Shown here in pieces: positions 1-8,979 of a stretch of DNA of 64,000 bases; positions within the stretch are counted from its first letter, which is position 1, and each line of letters opens with the position of its first letter. Where the stretch lies: positions 282,742 through 346,741 of the forward strand of contig NZ_JAOWLE010000002.1 of assembly GCF_025751515.1 (NCBI RefSeq), read 5' to 3'. A model generated the notes under the pieces. The model did no database searches, was not told the origin of the DNA, and was given only the letters and a program-made list of their open reading frames with translations. The position numbers were made by a program, and so were the translations under genes. Source of the DNA: Actibacterium sp. XHP0104. GTDB lineage: Bacteria > Pseudomonadota > Alphaproteobacteria > Rhodobacterales > Rhodobacteraceae.

Positions 1-294
1 CATCACCTTTTTGCGCTCATGCATGTTCTCGGTGACGATGAATGTCGACAGGTCGCGTTTGCCCACCTCGCGTTCGAACAGGTGCACCGGGATGACGCCA
101 AAGGTTTCGCCACCCGCCGCCTGGGCCGTGCGCGCCACCCGGCCCATCAGCCCGACATCACCCGCCCCATAGACCAGACGCCAGCCGTTTTCCGCGATCT
201 GGCGGCCCAACTCCTCGGCCGCGGCGCCAAAGGCGGGGTCGGCCCCGTCGCGCGAACCACAGAATACACAGATCGAATGGGGGGGACGGGTCAT
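1..294 (-). CDS. LOG family (TIGR00730-type) protein, 5' part only
   Basis: The first 98 codons of a minus-strand gene run off the left edge of the window. The product opens with CVFCGSR, followed by a Rossmann-like segment ending [10 protein letters not shown]. These are hallmarks of the LOG/lysine-decarboxylase-like family, whose characterised members are cytokinin riboside 5'-monophosphate phosphoribohydrolases or nucleotide 5'-monophosphate nucleosidases. The family's catalytic PGGxGTxxE motif would lie beyond the window, so activity cannot be judged. The start ATG is at 294, divergent from the LysM gene at 389. The usual second glycine of YGGG is alanine here. The substrate in this organism is unknown. 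Confidence 0.82.
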   Translation of the reverse strand, partial: MTRPPHSICVFCGSRDGADPAFGAAAEELGRQIAENGWRLVYGAGDVGLMGRVARTAQAAGGETFGVIPVHLFEREVGKRDLSTFIVTENMHERKKVM

Positions 295-388
295 GGGCGC
301 TCCGGTTACAGCAAACTGGATTCGTGATATCGGGGTTGCTAAGGTCTCGCAAGCGGCATGGGGAACTCGCCGCAGGGGAGACGGAGAC

Positions 389-1519
389 ATGGCAGTTTTG
401 AATAATCTGGGCACGGGCGGCCGTGCCGCGGTTGCGGCGGGGCTGGTTCTGGTGATTGCGGGGGCGGGCTGGCTGGCCCTGCGGTCTGATCAGGGATCCG
501 TGCCCGAGCCCGTGCCAGTGGCCCAGCCCGCACCCGAACCCGCGCCGCAACCGGTTGCCGAACCCGCCTCCGAGCCCGCGCCCGAGCCGACCCCCGAACC
601 CGTGGCCCAGCCCGAGCCGCCCCAGCCGCCGGTCTTTGACCTGGTGCGGGTCGAGCCGGGCGGCGCCGCCACCGTTGCCGGCCGGGCCGAGGCCGGATCG
701 GCGATCGAATTGCTGCTGGACCAGACGCAGGTGGCCGCCACCACGACCGACCCGGCCGGCAAGTTCGCCGCGCTGTTTGACGTGCCCCCCAGCGACGAGG
801 CCCGCCTGCTGGGTCTGGTGATGGTGCTTGAGGATGGCACCCGCATCGCGGCGGTCGAGACCGTGATCCTGGCCCCTGTGCCCGCCATCCCGGCCGACGA
901 ACAACCCGCCCAGGCCGATGCCACCCCGCAAGAACCCGCCGCGCCTGCGGTACTTTTAGCCGATGATACGGGCGTCGAGGTTCTGCAACCCGCTGGCCCC
1001 GCCGCCGACATGCCCGAACTGGCCGTCGATGCCGTCGCCTATCCGCCCTCGGGCGGGGTGCAGTTCGACGGCCGCGCCGCGCCGGGCAGCTATGTGCGGC
1101 TTTATCTCGACAACGACCAGATTGCCGGCGCCCAGGTGGACGAGGCCGGGAAATGGGCCGCCGAGGCCCAGGGCATCGCAGCCGGCAGCTATATGCTGCG
1201 CGTCGATCAGATCGCCCCGGATGGGACGGCCGCCGCCCGGATCGAGCTGCCCTTCCTGCGCGAGGCCATCGAGCAGCTGGCCGAGGTCGCGCCCGAGCCC
1301 GAGCCTGAACCCCAGCCCGCCGCGCAACAGCCCGCCCCCGAGACCCCCAAGGTCAGACGGGTGACGGTCGAAAAGGGCTTTACCCTGTGGCAGATCGCCA
1401 ACGAGGCCTATGGCGACGGGGTGCTCTACGTCAAAGTCTATGACGCCAACCGCAACCTGATCCGCGATCCTGACCTGATTTATCCCGGCCAGGTGTTCGA
1501 GGTGCCGCTGCCGCAATAA
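389..1519 (+). CDS. Membrane-anchored Ig-like/LysM domain protein
   Basis: A 376-residue protein begins with one hydrophobic N-terminal segment (about residues 10-27), so it is probably anchored in the inner membrane with the rest in the periplasm. A Pro/Glu/Ala-rich linker of repeated PEP-like units follows. Two segments resemble bacterial Ig-like repeats, each containing a GxxV/SxVxLYLD-type strand and a DEAGKW or DPAGKF turn. The C-terminal 55 residues are a LysM peptidoglycan-binding domain ([14 protein letters not shown] through [11 protein letters not shown]). ATG 389 was chosen over earlier in-frame starts because GGGGAG lies just upstream and the membrane segment then starts the protein. 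It is followed by the ABC exporter 66 bp downstream. The role is probably envelope binding; the exact function is unknown. Confidence 0.8.
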   Translation: MAVLNNLGTGGRAAVAAGLVLVIAGAGWLALRSDQGSVPEPVPVAQPAPEPAPQPVAEPASEPAPEPTPEPVAQPEPPQPPVFDLVRVEPGGAATVAGRAEAGSAIELLLDQTQVAATTTDPAGKFAALFDVPPSDEARLLGLVMVLEDGTRIAAVETVILAPVPAIPADEQPAQADATPQEPAAPAVLLADDTGVEVLQPAGPAADMPELAVDAVAYPPSGGVQFDGRAAPGSYVRLYLDNDQIAGAQVDEAGKWAAEAQGIAAGSYMLRVDQIAPDGTAAARIELPFLREAIEQLAEVAPEPEPEPQPAAQQPAPETPKVRRVTVEKGFTLWQIANEAYGDGVLYVKVYDANRNLIRDPDLIYPGQVFEVPLPQ

Positions 1520-1585
1520 CGCCCGCTCTGGCCTTTCGGCCTGCGCGCCCCTATCTGTTGCTGCAAGGCAGAACAGGGCAACGAC

Positions 1586-3415
1586 ATGGCGCGCAGACCA
1601 ACCACCAGCGAGATCTCAAGGCTTGAACGCGCCAGCGCGCTGCGCACCATGGCGCGGGTCGGGCCCTATCTGTGGCCCGAGGGGCAGCCCTGGGTCAAAC
1701 GCCGCGTGGTGCTGGCGTTGGCGCTGCTGGCTCTGGCCAAGGTCATCGCCGTGGCTACCCCGTTTCTCTACAAGGCCGCCGTCGACACCCTGGCGGGCGA
1801 GGCGACCGACCCGGCCTGGGCGCTGGGGGCGGGGGCCGTTGGCCTGACCGTCGCCTATGGCATGGCCCGCGCCATGACCGTTGGTTTTCAGCAATTGCGC
1901 GACGGCATCTTTGCCCGCGTCACCCAGCGCGCCCTGCGCAGCCTGGCCCTGGAAACCTTTCAGCATATCCACGCGCTGTCGCTGCGCTATCACATCACCC
2001 GCAAGACCGGCGGGCTTAGCCGGATCATCGAGCGTGGCGTGAAAGGCGTTGAGTTCCTGCTGCGCTTCATGCTGTTCAGCGTCGGGCCGCTGATCCTGGA
2101 GCTGACCCTGGTCGCGATCATTTTCTACACCGTGTTCGATGTGTGGTACCTGGCCATCGTGGTCGGCACGATTCTGCTTTACGTGCAGTTCACCTTCAAG
2201 GTGACCGAATGGCGGGTGAAGATCCGCAAGCAGATGAATGACCAGGACACCGATGCCAACCAAAAGGCCATCGACAGCCTGCTGAACTTTGAAACCGTGA
2301 AATATTTCGGGGCCGAGGCGCGCGAGGCCGAACGCTATGACGCGGCCATGGCAGGCTATGAAGAGGCGGCGATCAAGACCTCGCAGTCGCTGGCCATCCT
2401 GAACTTTGGCCAGTCCGTGCTGATCACCGCCGGCCTGGTGGGCGTGATGATCCTGGCGGCAATGGGCGTGCAGGCGGGCGAGCTGACCGTGGGCGATTTC
2501 GTCATGGTCAACGCCTATATGATGCAGATCACCCAGCCGCTGAACTTCCTTGGCACGGTCTACCGCGAGATCCGCCAAAGCCTGGTCGATATGGGCGAGA
2601 TGTTCGACCTCTTGGAACAGCCCGCCGAAGTCACCGACAAGCCCGACGCCCCGGCGCTGCGCGTCAATGGCGGCGCGGTGCAGCTGGACAATGTCGTGTT
2701 CGGCTATGAGGCCGCGCGGCCGATCCTCAAGGGCGTGTCGATCGACGTGCCGGCCGGCGGGTCGGTGGCGCTGGTCGGGCCGTCGGGCTCTGGCAAATCG
2801 ACCATCGGGCGGCTGTTGTTCCGCTTTTATGACGTGAACGGCGGCGCGCTGCGCATCGACGGGCAGGATGTGCGCGATGTGACCCAGACCAGCCTGCATG
2901 ACGCCATCGGCGTGGTGCCGCAGGATACGGTGCTGTTCAACGACACGGTATTCTACAACATCGCCTATGGCCGCCCCGAGGCCACCCGCGCCGAGATCGA
3001 GGCCGCCGCCCGTGCCGCCAAGATCCACGATTTCATCGTCAGCCTGCCCGAAGGCTATGACACCAAGGTGGGCGAGCGCGGCCTGAAACTGTCGGGCGGC
3101 GAGAAACAGCGCGTGGGCATTGCGCGCACCCTGCTCAAGAACCCGCCGATCCTGCTGTTGGACGAGGCCACCAGCGCGCTGGACAGCGAGACCGAGCGCG
3201 AGATCCAGGCCGAGCTCAAGGCCATGGGGCAGGGGCGCACCGTGCTGACCATCGCCCACCGCCTGTCGACCATCGTCGATGCCGACGAGATTGTCGTGCT
3301 GGAAAACGGCGAAGTGGCCGAGCGCGGCCGCCATGACGACCTGCTGGCCCGTGGCGGGCGCTATGCCAGCATGTGGACGCGCCAGCAATCCGAAGAAGAG
3401 GACGACGCGGCCTAA
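1586..3415 (+). CDS. Atm1-type ABC transporter, fused permease/ATPase
   Basis: A 609-residue half-transporter has an N-terminal six-helix ABC exporter membrane domain (about residues 35-330) and a C-terminal nucleotide-binding domain. The ATPase shows Walker A GPSGSGKST (about residue 397), signature LSGGEKQRVGIAR, Walker B ILLLDEATSALD and the switch histidine in AHRLST. Length and sequence match the Atm1/HMT1 group, whose bacterial members export glutathione-bound metals or glutathione derivatives. It should work as a homodimer in the inner membrane. All ATPase motifs look intact. It lies downstream of the LysM gene on the same strand and converges on the RND operon, with only 3 bp between the stops. 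The cargo is inferred from the family. Confidence 0.9.
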   Translation: MARRPTTSEISRLERASALRTMARVGPYLWPEGQPWVKRRVVLALALLALAKVIAVATPFLYKAAVDTLAGEATDPAWALGAGAVGLTVAYGMARAMTVGFQQLRDGIFARVTQRALRSLALETFQHIHALSLRYHITRKTGGLSRIIERGVKGVEFLLRFMLFSVGPLILELTLVAIIFYTVFDVWYLAIVVGTILLYVQFTFKVTEWRVKIRKQMNDQDTDANQKAIDSLLNFETVKYFGAEAREAERYDAAMAGYEEAAIKTSQSLAILNFGQSVLITAGLVGVMILAAMGVQAGELTVGDFVMVNAYMMQITQPLNFLGTVYREIRQSLVDMGEMFDLLEQPAEVTDKPDAPALRVNGGAVQLDNVVFGYEAARPILKGVSIDVPAGGSVALVGPSGSGKSTIGRLLFRFYDVNGGALRIDGQDVRDVTQTSLHDAIGVVPQDTVLFNDTVFYNIAYGRPEATRAEIEAAARAAKIHDFIVSLPEGYDTKVGERGLKLSGGEKQRVGIARTLLKNPPILLLDEATSALDSETEREIQAELKAMGQGRTVLTIAHRLSTIVDADEIVVLENGEVAERGRHDDLLARGGRYASMWTRQQSEEEDDAA

Positions 3416-3418
3416 GCC

Positions 3419-6400
3419 TTACTCGGCCGCGCGCACGTTGGAACCGTCCTTGCCCTGCGCATCATCGGCCTCGATGGCGGAACGCAGCGCCGCGATCTGT
3501 TGCGACTGATCCTCCGAGGGCGGCACGTCGGGATCCTCGATCCAGACCAGTTCGGGCGACTCCAGTTTCCGAGCCGCGCGGTTCAGCGCCAGATCGCGCG
3601 CCGCCTGGCTGTCGGGGCCGCGCGACAGGGCGCTCAGCCGCCGGGTCGAGCTATAGACCCCCGTCCAGAACCACACCCGCAGCGCCAGCATCGACGGAGT
3701 AAAGACCAGCGTCAGAACCGTCGAGATCCCCAGCCCGAACACAACCGCCGTGGCCAGCTGTTTCCACCACAGCGCCGTGGGGCTGTCGATCGAATAGCCG
3801 CCGTTGAAGAAATCGAAACTCAGCCCGAACATCATCGAGGCCAGGCCGGCCATCGTGGTGACCGTGGTCAGCAGCACCGGGCGGATCCGCGCCTCGGCGG
3901 TGCGGGTGATCGCCTCGATCCGGGGCATGTATTGGCTGAATTCCTGATAGGTGTCGATCAGCACGATGTTGTTGTTCACCACGATCCCCGCCAGCGCCAC
4001 GATGCCGGTGCCGGTCATGATGATGCTGAAGGTCTGGTCCATCACCAGCATGCCGATCAGCACGCCCGTGGTCGACAGCACCACCGCCATCAGCACCAGC
4101 GTGGCGTTGTAGAAACTGTTGAACTGCGCCAGCAGGACGATGAACATCAGCCCCAGCGCCCCGGCAAAGGCCTGGGTGAGGAAGGCCTGGCTTTCGGCCT
4201 GGTCTTCCTGGTCGCCGGTCCATTCCCAGTCGATGCCCGCGGGCAGGGGTTTCTCGGTCTCCAGCCATTCGGTCAGCAGGGCGATGCGCTCGGTCGGGTT
4301 CAGCGGCTGGCCCGCGTCATTGGTCAGGCTGGCATCCACCCCCGCCTTGACGTCGAAAAAGCGCGCGCCGTCGACGCGGGTGATCTGGCCCAGCTTGGCG
4401 ACCGGGGTGCGGGTGATGAAATTCGCCAGCGGCACAAGGCCGTCATTGGTGCCCACCTTCAGGCTGTCGAGCGTCGAGAGCACCCGGTCCTCTTCGGGCA
4501 GGCGCACGCGGATGTCGATTTCCTCGTCCGAGCTGGGCACCCGCATCGTATCCAGCAAGATGCCGCGCGTGACCAGCTGCACCATGCCGCCCACCGTGGC
4601 CACATCGGCGCCATAGCGCCCGGCCTTTTCCACATCGACATCGATCTGCCAGTCGATGCCGGGCAGGGGCAGCGTGTCTTCGATATCGGTCAGGCCGGGG
4701 GTGTCCTCGAACCTGGCGCGCACGATTGCGGTGGCGGCCAGCAGGTCGTCCCAGTCGTCGCCCTTGACCCGCAGATGCACAGGCTTGGGCGAGGCCGGAC
4801 CCATCGACAGATCAAGGATCTCTGTCCGAACGCCGGGGATCCTTTCCAGCCCGGCGCGGATTTCGTTCAGCACCAGGTTGCCGTCCAGCGCGGGGTCGTC
4901 CTTGCGGTCTTCCCAGCGCACCAGCTCGATCTGCACCTGGCCGACTGTGTCCAGCGGCGGCTGCGCGCCGCCCGTATTGGCATCCAGCCCGCCACTGCCG
5001 GCAAAGGCAAAGGCGTTCATCACGCCCGGATGCGCAAGGGCGATGGCCTCGGCCTGGGCGACCAGCGCATCCTGCTGTTCCAGCGACAGGTTGCCCCGCG
5101 CGCGGACATAGACAATCGCCTGTTCGGGCTCGGACTCGACAAAGAACTCGATGCCCTTGCTGTTCTGGCCATAGGCAATGAACACCCCTACCACAAAGGC
5201 GATGACGGCGGCGATGGTGATCAGCGGCATCACCGGGTTGCCCGAGATGAAATGGATCATGTGCCCGAACCAGCTGCGGCGATAGCCGGCGGCCACGCGG
5301 GTGCGGTGATGGTCGGGCTTGACGGCGGTCATCGCGATCGAGACCCCGGCCGCGCCAATGGCAAACAGCACCCCGCCAAGCGCCACGCCGCCCGCGCCGC
5401 CCGACCCGATATAGGTCGGGTTCAGCATCTGCATGCAGCCCACGAACACCACGAACAGCGTGATCGGCACCAGCGCGATACGCAGCCACAGCGGGCGCGG
5501 ATGCACATGCGCCGCGATCCGGTCCAGCGTGCGCGACCAGCGCCCCGCAACCCCGCCCATGACCGGCAGATAGATCAGCGCAACCACCAGGCTGGCCGAC
5601 AGAACAAAGATCAGCGTGACCGGCAGCATGCCCATGAATTCGCCCGGCACGCCCGGCCAGAACAGCATCGGCAGAAAGGCGCAAAGCGTCGTCGCGGTCG
5701 AGCTGACGATCGGCCAGAACATCCGCTTGGCCGCGTCGGTAAACGCATGCATCGGCCCGGCGCCCTCGGAGATGCGGCGGTCGGCATATTCGACCACCAC
5801 GATGGCGCCATCGACCAGCATCCCCACCGCCAGGATCAGACCGAACATCACGATGTTCGAGATCGGCACCCCGATCAGCCCCAGCAGCACGAAACACAAC
5901 AGGAAAGATGTCGGGATCGCAAAACCCACCAGCAGCGCCGAGCGCGAGCCAAGGAAGGCCAGCACCACGATCATCACCAGCGCGATCGCCGTCAGGACCG
6001 AGCCTTCGAGCTGTTGCACCATCGAGGCGATCGTATGCGACTGATCCATCGAGGTGCCGACCTTGACCGCGCGTTGCAGTTCGGGCGGCCAGCTGGCGCG
6101 CTCGGCCTCGACCTCGGCGCGGATCAGCGCGGCGGTGTCGATGATGTTGAAGCCCTTGCGCTTGACCACCTGCAAGGCAACCGTGGTTTCGCCGTTGAAC
6201 CGGGCCGTGCCCTCGCGATCCTGGAAGGTCAGGCGGATCTCGGCCAGATCGCCCATCGTGACCACCCGGTCGCCATTGATCTTGATCGGCAGGTTATAGA
6301 CATCCTGCGGATCGTCGAAAGACGACGGGATCTTGACCGAAAACGCGCCGCCCGCGGTTTCGACCTCGCCCGCGGCGATCAGCTGGTTGTTGTTCACAAC

Positions 6401-7015
6401 GACGCGGATCAGCTCGTCTGCGGTGACGTTATAGGCCTCCAGCCGCAGCGGGTCGATCACCACCTCAAGCATCTCGTCGCGCTGCCCGGCCAGCCCGGCC
6501 TCCAGCACCGCGTCCAGCCCTTCCAGGCGGTCCTGCAAATCCTTGGCCACACGCAATAGCGTGCGCTCGGGCACATTGCCCGACAGGTTCACGATCAGGA
6601 TCGGGAATTCGGAAAAGTTGATTTCCGTCAGTGAGTATTTCTCGGCCCCCGCCGGAAACTCGGCCTCGGCGGTGTTCATCGCGTCGCGGATATCGGCGAT
6701 GATCTTGGTCTTGTCCCAGCCGAATTCAAACTCGAGCGCCACGCCGGCATAGCCCTCTGCCGCCGTGGCCGACATGCTTTTCAGCCCGTCGAGATCCGAT
6801 AGTTCGGTCTCCATCGGCTTGACCAACAGCTTTTCGGCATCCTCGGCCGAGATGCCGGGGAAGGGGACAGACACGAAAATCGCCGGGATCTCGATATCCG
6901 GCTCGCCCTCTTTGGGCAGGTTCGCATAGGCCAGCGCCCCCGCCACGATCGAGAGCACGATGAACGCGATCACCATGCGGGCGTGTTTGGCCGCCCAGTC
7001 GACAAGTCCGGTCAT
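3419..7015 (-). CDS. RND efflux transporter permease subunit
   Basis: A 1198-residue inner-membrane pump protein has the duplicated RND layout: an N-terminal helix, a large periplasmic loop opening KEGEPDIEIPAIFVSVPFPG, a helix bundle with the intramembrane acid motif LVDGAIVVVEYADR, then a second periplasmic loop and bundle. It is longer than typical AcrB proteins (about 1030-1050) because of extra sequence between the two halves and a charged C-terminal tail. It follows the adaptor gene in the same operon with a 4-bp ATGA overlap. No TolC-like outer membrane channel is encoded in the window. Substrate cannot be read from the sequence; lipophilic compounds are more likely than metals, since no heavy-metal motif is visible. 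Confidence 0.92.
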   Translation of the reverse strand: MTGLVDWAAKHARMVIAFIVLSIVAGALAYANLPKEGEPDIEIPAIFVSVPFPGISAEDAEKLLVKPMETELSDLDGLKSMSATAAEGYAGVALEFEFGWDKTKIIADIRDAMNTAEAEFPAGAEKYSLTEINFSEFPILIVNLSGNVPERTLLRVAKDLQDRLEGLDAVLEAGLAGQRDEMLEVVIDPLRLEAYNVTADELIRVVVNNNQLIAAGEVETAGGAFSVKIPSSFDDPQDVYNLPIKINGDRVVTMGDLAEIRLTFQDREGTARFNGETTVALQVVKRKGFNIIDTAALIRAEVEAERASWPPELQRAVKVGTSMDQSHTIASMVQQLEGSVLTAIALVMIVVLAFLGSRSALLVGFAIPTSFLLCFVLLGLIGVPISNIVMFGLILAVGMLVDGAIVVVEYADRRISEGAGPMHAFTDAAKRMFWPIVSSTATTLCAFLPMLFWPGVPGEFMGMLPVTLIFVLSASLVVALIYLPVMGGVAGRWSRTLDRIAAHVHPRPLWLRIALVPITLFVVFVGCMQMLNPTYIGSGGAGGVALGGVLFAIGAAGVSIAMTAVKPDHHRTRVAAGYRRSWFGHMIHFISGNPVMPLITIAAVIAFVVGVFIAYGQNSKGIEFFVESEPEQAIVYVRARGNLSLEQQDALVAQAEAIALAHPGVMNAFAFAGSGGLDANTGGAQPPLDTVGQVQIELVRWEDRKDDPALDGNLVLNEIRAGLERIPGVRTEILDLSMGPASPKPVHLRVKGDDWDDLLAATAIVRARFEDTPGLTDIEDTLPLPGIDWQIDVDVEKAGRYGADVATVGGMVQLVTRGILLDTMRVPSSDEEIDIRVRLPEEDRVLSTLDSLKVGTNDGLVPLANFITRTPVAKLGQITRVDGARFFDVKAGVDASLTNDAGQPLNPTERIALLTEWLETEKPLPAGIDWEWTGDQEDQAESQAFLTQAFAGALGLMFIVLLAQFNSFYNATLVLMAVVLSTTGVLIGMLVMDQTFSIIMTGTGIVALAGIVVNNNIVLIDTYQEFSQYMPRIEAITRTAEARIRPVLLTTVTTMAGLASMMFGLSFDFFNGGYSIDSPTALWWKQLATAVVFGLGISTVLTLVFTPSMLALRVWFWTGVYSSTRRLSALSRGPDSQAARDLALNRAARKLESPELVWIEDPDVPPSEDQSQQIAALRSAIEADDAQGKDGSNVRAAE

Positions 7016-8103
7016 TGCGCGGCCCCGTTAAAGCTGGGCTGCACCGGCACGCCGTCGGACACGTATTCTTGGCCGATGGTGATGATGTCGGCGGTTTCGG
7101 GCAGGCCTGCCAGCCAGACACCCTGAATGCTGTCGCGAAGCACGGTGACCGGCACGAACAGGGCCTGGTTGCCGTCGCCCACGATCCGCACGCCGATCTC
7201 GCCCGCGTCATTCAGCGTCAGTGCCGATTGCGGCACCAGATGCGCCGAACGGTCGCCCGAGGCCAGAACCATTTCCACGGTCTGGCCATCGCGGATCGAC
7301 ATGTCGGCATTGGGAATTTCCACTTCGACGCGGAAGGTGCGCGTCGCCGGGTCGGCCGAGCGGCCAATGAAGGTCACGTTGCCTGTGACCTCGGCGCCGG
7401 TGGCCAGACGGGCCCCGGCCCGGGCGTTGGCTTCGACCTTGGCCACCTCGGTTTCGGGCAGAAAGCCCACCAGCTTGATCGGGTCAAGCTGGATCACTGT
7501 GGCGCAAAGGCTGCCCGGTTGCAGCAGCGCGCCCAGCTCGGCCGCGTCGGTTTCCAAAAGGCCGGCAAAGGGCGCGCGGATGCTCAGGCGTTCGATCTCG
7601 CGCTCGGCGGCGGCGACGCCGGCCCGGGCGGCCTCGATCGCTGCACCGGCCGAGGCGGCGCGACTTTCCGAGGCATAGCCTTCCTGGCGCAGGCGCTGCG
7701 CGGCATTGTCGTTGATTTCGGCCTCGGCCAGGCGGGCGCGAGCCTCGGCCAGGGCGGCCTCGCGGGTGCCCGGGTCAAGCTCGCACAGCATATCGCCCGC
7801 ATCCACACGCGCGCCCTTGCGCAGCGGCTCGGAAATCACCCGGCCGGCGGTTTCCGCCATGACGCTGACCTGCCGCGCGGCCTCGGTCCGGCCCCGCACC
7901 AGCACCAGGTCGCTGACCGCGACGGCCTGCGAATGGACGGCCACGACGGGCACGGTCTCTGCCAGATCGGTTCCGGCCTCTTCGGTGGCGGTCTCGGCGC
8001 TTGGTTCCACCCCGGCAACGGCCAAGACGGTGCCGCGCTCCATGATCAGAAGATACAGGCCAAGGGCAACCGCAACAGCGATGACAAACGAAACGATACG
8101 CAT
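7012..8103 (-). CDS. RND efflux periplasmic adaptor (membrane fusion protein)
   Basis: A 363-residue protein has an N-terminal hydrophobic anchor (residues 3-20), then the HlyD/AcrA adaptor architecture: a biotinyl-lipoyl half (RVDAGDMLCELDPGTREAAL), an alpha-helical hairpin rich in Ala, Glu and Arg (about residues 115-170), the second lipoyl half (SIRAPFAGLLETDAAELG) and beta-barrel domains. It bridges the pump to an outer membrane channel. The gene is first in the two-gene operon and overlaps the permease start by 4 bp, so the two are translationally coupled. No lipobox is seen. A possible TetR-type operator lies just upstream. Confidence 0.9.
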   Translation of the reverse strand: MRIVSFVIAVAVALGLYLLIMERGTVLAVAGVEPSAETATEEAGTDLAETVPVVAVHSQAVAVSDLVLVRGRTEAARQVSVMAETAGRVISEPLRKGARVDAGDMLCELDPGTREAALAEARARLAEAEINDNAAQRLRQEGYASESRAASAGAAIEAARAGVAAAEREIERLSIRAPFAGLLETDAAELGALLQPGSLCATVIQLDPIKLVGFLPETEVAKVEANARAGARLATGAEVTGNVTFIGRSADPATRTFRVEVEIPNADMSIRDGQTVEMVLASGDRSAHLVPQSALTLNDAGEIGVRIVGDGNQALFVPVTVLRDSIQGVWLAGLPETADIITIGQEYVSDGVPVQPSFNGAAQ

Positions 8104-8127
8104 GAAAACCTCAAACGCTTTGACGCA

Positions 8128-8168
8128 CTAATATGATTAGGTCCGTGCATACTAAACCGACCAGTTCA
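8128..8168 (-). promoter_or_regulatory. Possible operator region of the RND efflux operon
   Basis: Just upstream of the adaptor start lie a short perfect inverted repeat (CTAAT, ATG, ATTAG at 8128-8140) and an imperfect palindrome, TAAACCGACCAGTTCA at 8153-8168. The latter resembles the AAAC-N-GTTT half-site pattern of TetR-family efflux repressors. No repressor gene lies nearby, so this is an inference from pattern and position. Confidence 0.3.
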
Positions 8169-8290
8169 AAATACGTCTTCCCGCCGCCAGAGGCAAGCAT
8201 CCGGGCAATAACCTTGGCGCAGGGCTTGGCAAGCAAAGCCGCGCTGGGGTAAGACCACGGCATATGTCCCGGTCCGCGCGGAGAGAGCCG

Positions 8291-8935
8291 ATGCACCATC
8301 CTGACAGTTTCATCGACGAGGTGACCGAAGAGGTTCGCCGCGACAAGTTGTTCGCAACATTCCGAAAATACGGCTGGATCGGCCTTGTGGCGGTGGTTGC
8401 CATCGTCGGCGGGGCGTCGTGGATCGAGTACCAGAAGGCAAGCGATCGCGCCGCCGCGCAGGATCTGGGCGACACTCTGGTCGCCGCGATGGCCCAAGAT
8501 GACGCTGCGGCACGTGTGGCCGCGCTGGATGGCGCCGGGGCCGCGGGCGATGCCGGGGCGATTGCCGCGCTGCTGGCGGCAGGCGAATCCGACGGGGCCG
8601 AGGCCGCGGCCCGCTATCAGGCCGTTGCCGAAAACATGGCGCTGCCCGACAGTTATCGCCAGCTGGCCACCATCCGCATGGTCGTGGCCCAGGGCGCCGA
8701 TGCCCCCGCCGCCACCCGCCGCGCCGCGCTGGAACCGCTGGCCGCGCCCGGACAGCCCTTTCGCCCGATCGTGCTGGAACAGCTGGCTCTGATCGCCACC
8801 GAAGAGGGTGACACGGATACCGCCATCGCCCATCTGCGCGAGGCCATTGCCGCCAGCGATGCCACAGCGGGCTTGCGTCAGCGCGCCAGTCAGTTGATTG
8901 TGGCCCTGGGCGGCTCGCTGGACGATCCGTCCTGA
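8291..8935 (+). CDS. YfgM-like tetratricopeptide membrane protein
   Basis: A 214-residue protein has a short cytoplasmic N-terminus (FIDEVTEEVRRDKLF), one transmembrane helix (about residues 30-48, WIGLVAVVAIVGGASWI) and an Ala-rich helical periplasmic domain with TPR-like repeats. This is the layout of the YfgM/DUF2133 family, which in E. coli associates with the SecYEG-PpiD periplasmic chaperone network. Position supports the call: it directly precedes bamB and der, as yfgM does in many proteobacteria. ATG 8291 was preferred to an upstream frame opening because it is preceded by GGAGAG and gives the family's usual N-terminus. Confidence 0.8.
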   Translation: MHHPDSFIDEVTEEVRRDKLFATFRKYGWIGLVAVVAIVGGASWIEYQKASDRAAAQDLGDTLVAAMAQDDAAARVAALDGAGAAGDAGAIAALLAAGESDGAEAAARYQAVAENMALPDSYRQLATIRMVVAQGADAPAATRRAALEPLAAPGQPFRPIVLEQLALIATEEGDTDTAIAHLREAIAASDATAGLRQRASQLIVALGGSLDDPS

Positions 8936-8979
8936 AACAAATTGCGCCCGCAAGCGGGGCAAAGACGAGGGGCAGGGCC

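Noticed and set aside
496..620. PEP-coding repeats in the LysM gene as a CRISPR or tandem repeat array
   Set aside because: The units are short codon repeats inside a coding frame with no spacers.
3500..6559. A 1019-codon open frame antisense to the RND permease
   Set aside because: Its composition (many His, Arg and Gln) is typical of the reverse complement of a GC-rich membrane protein gene.
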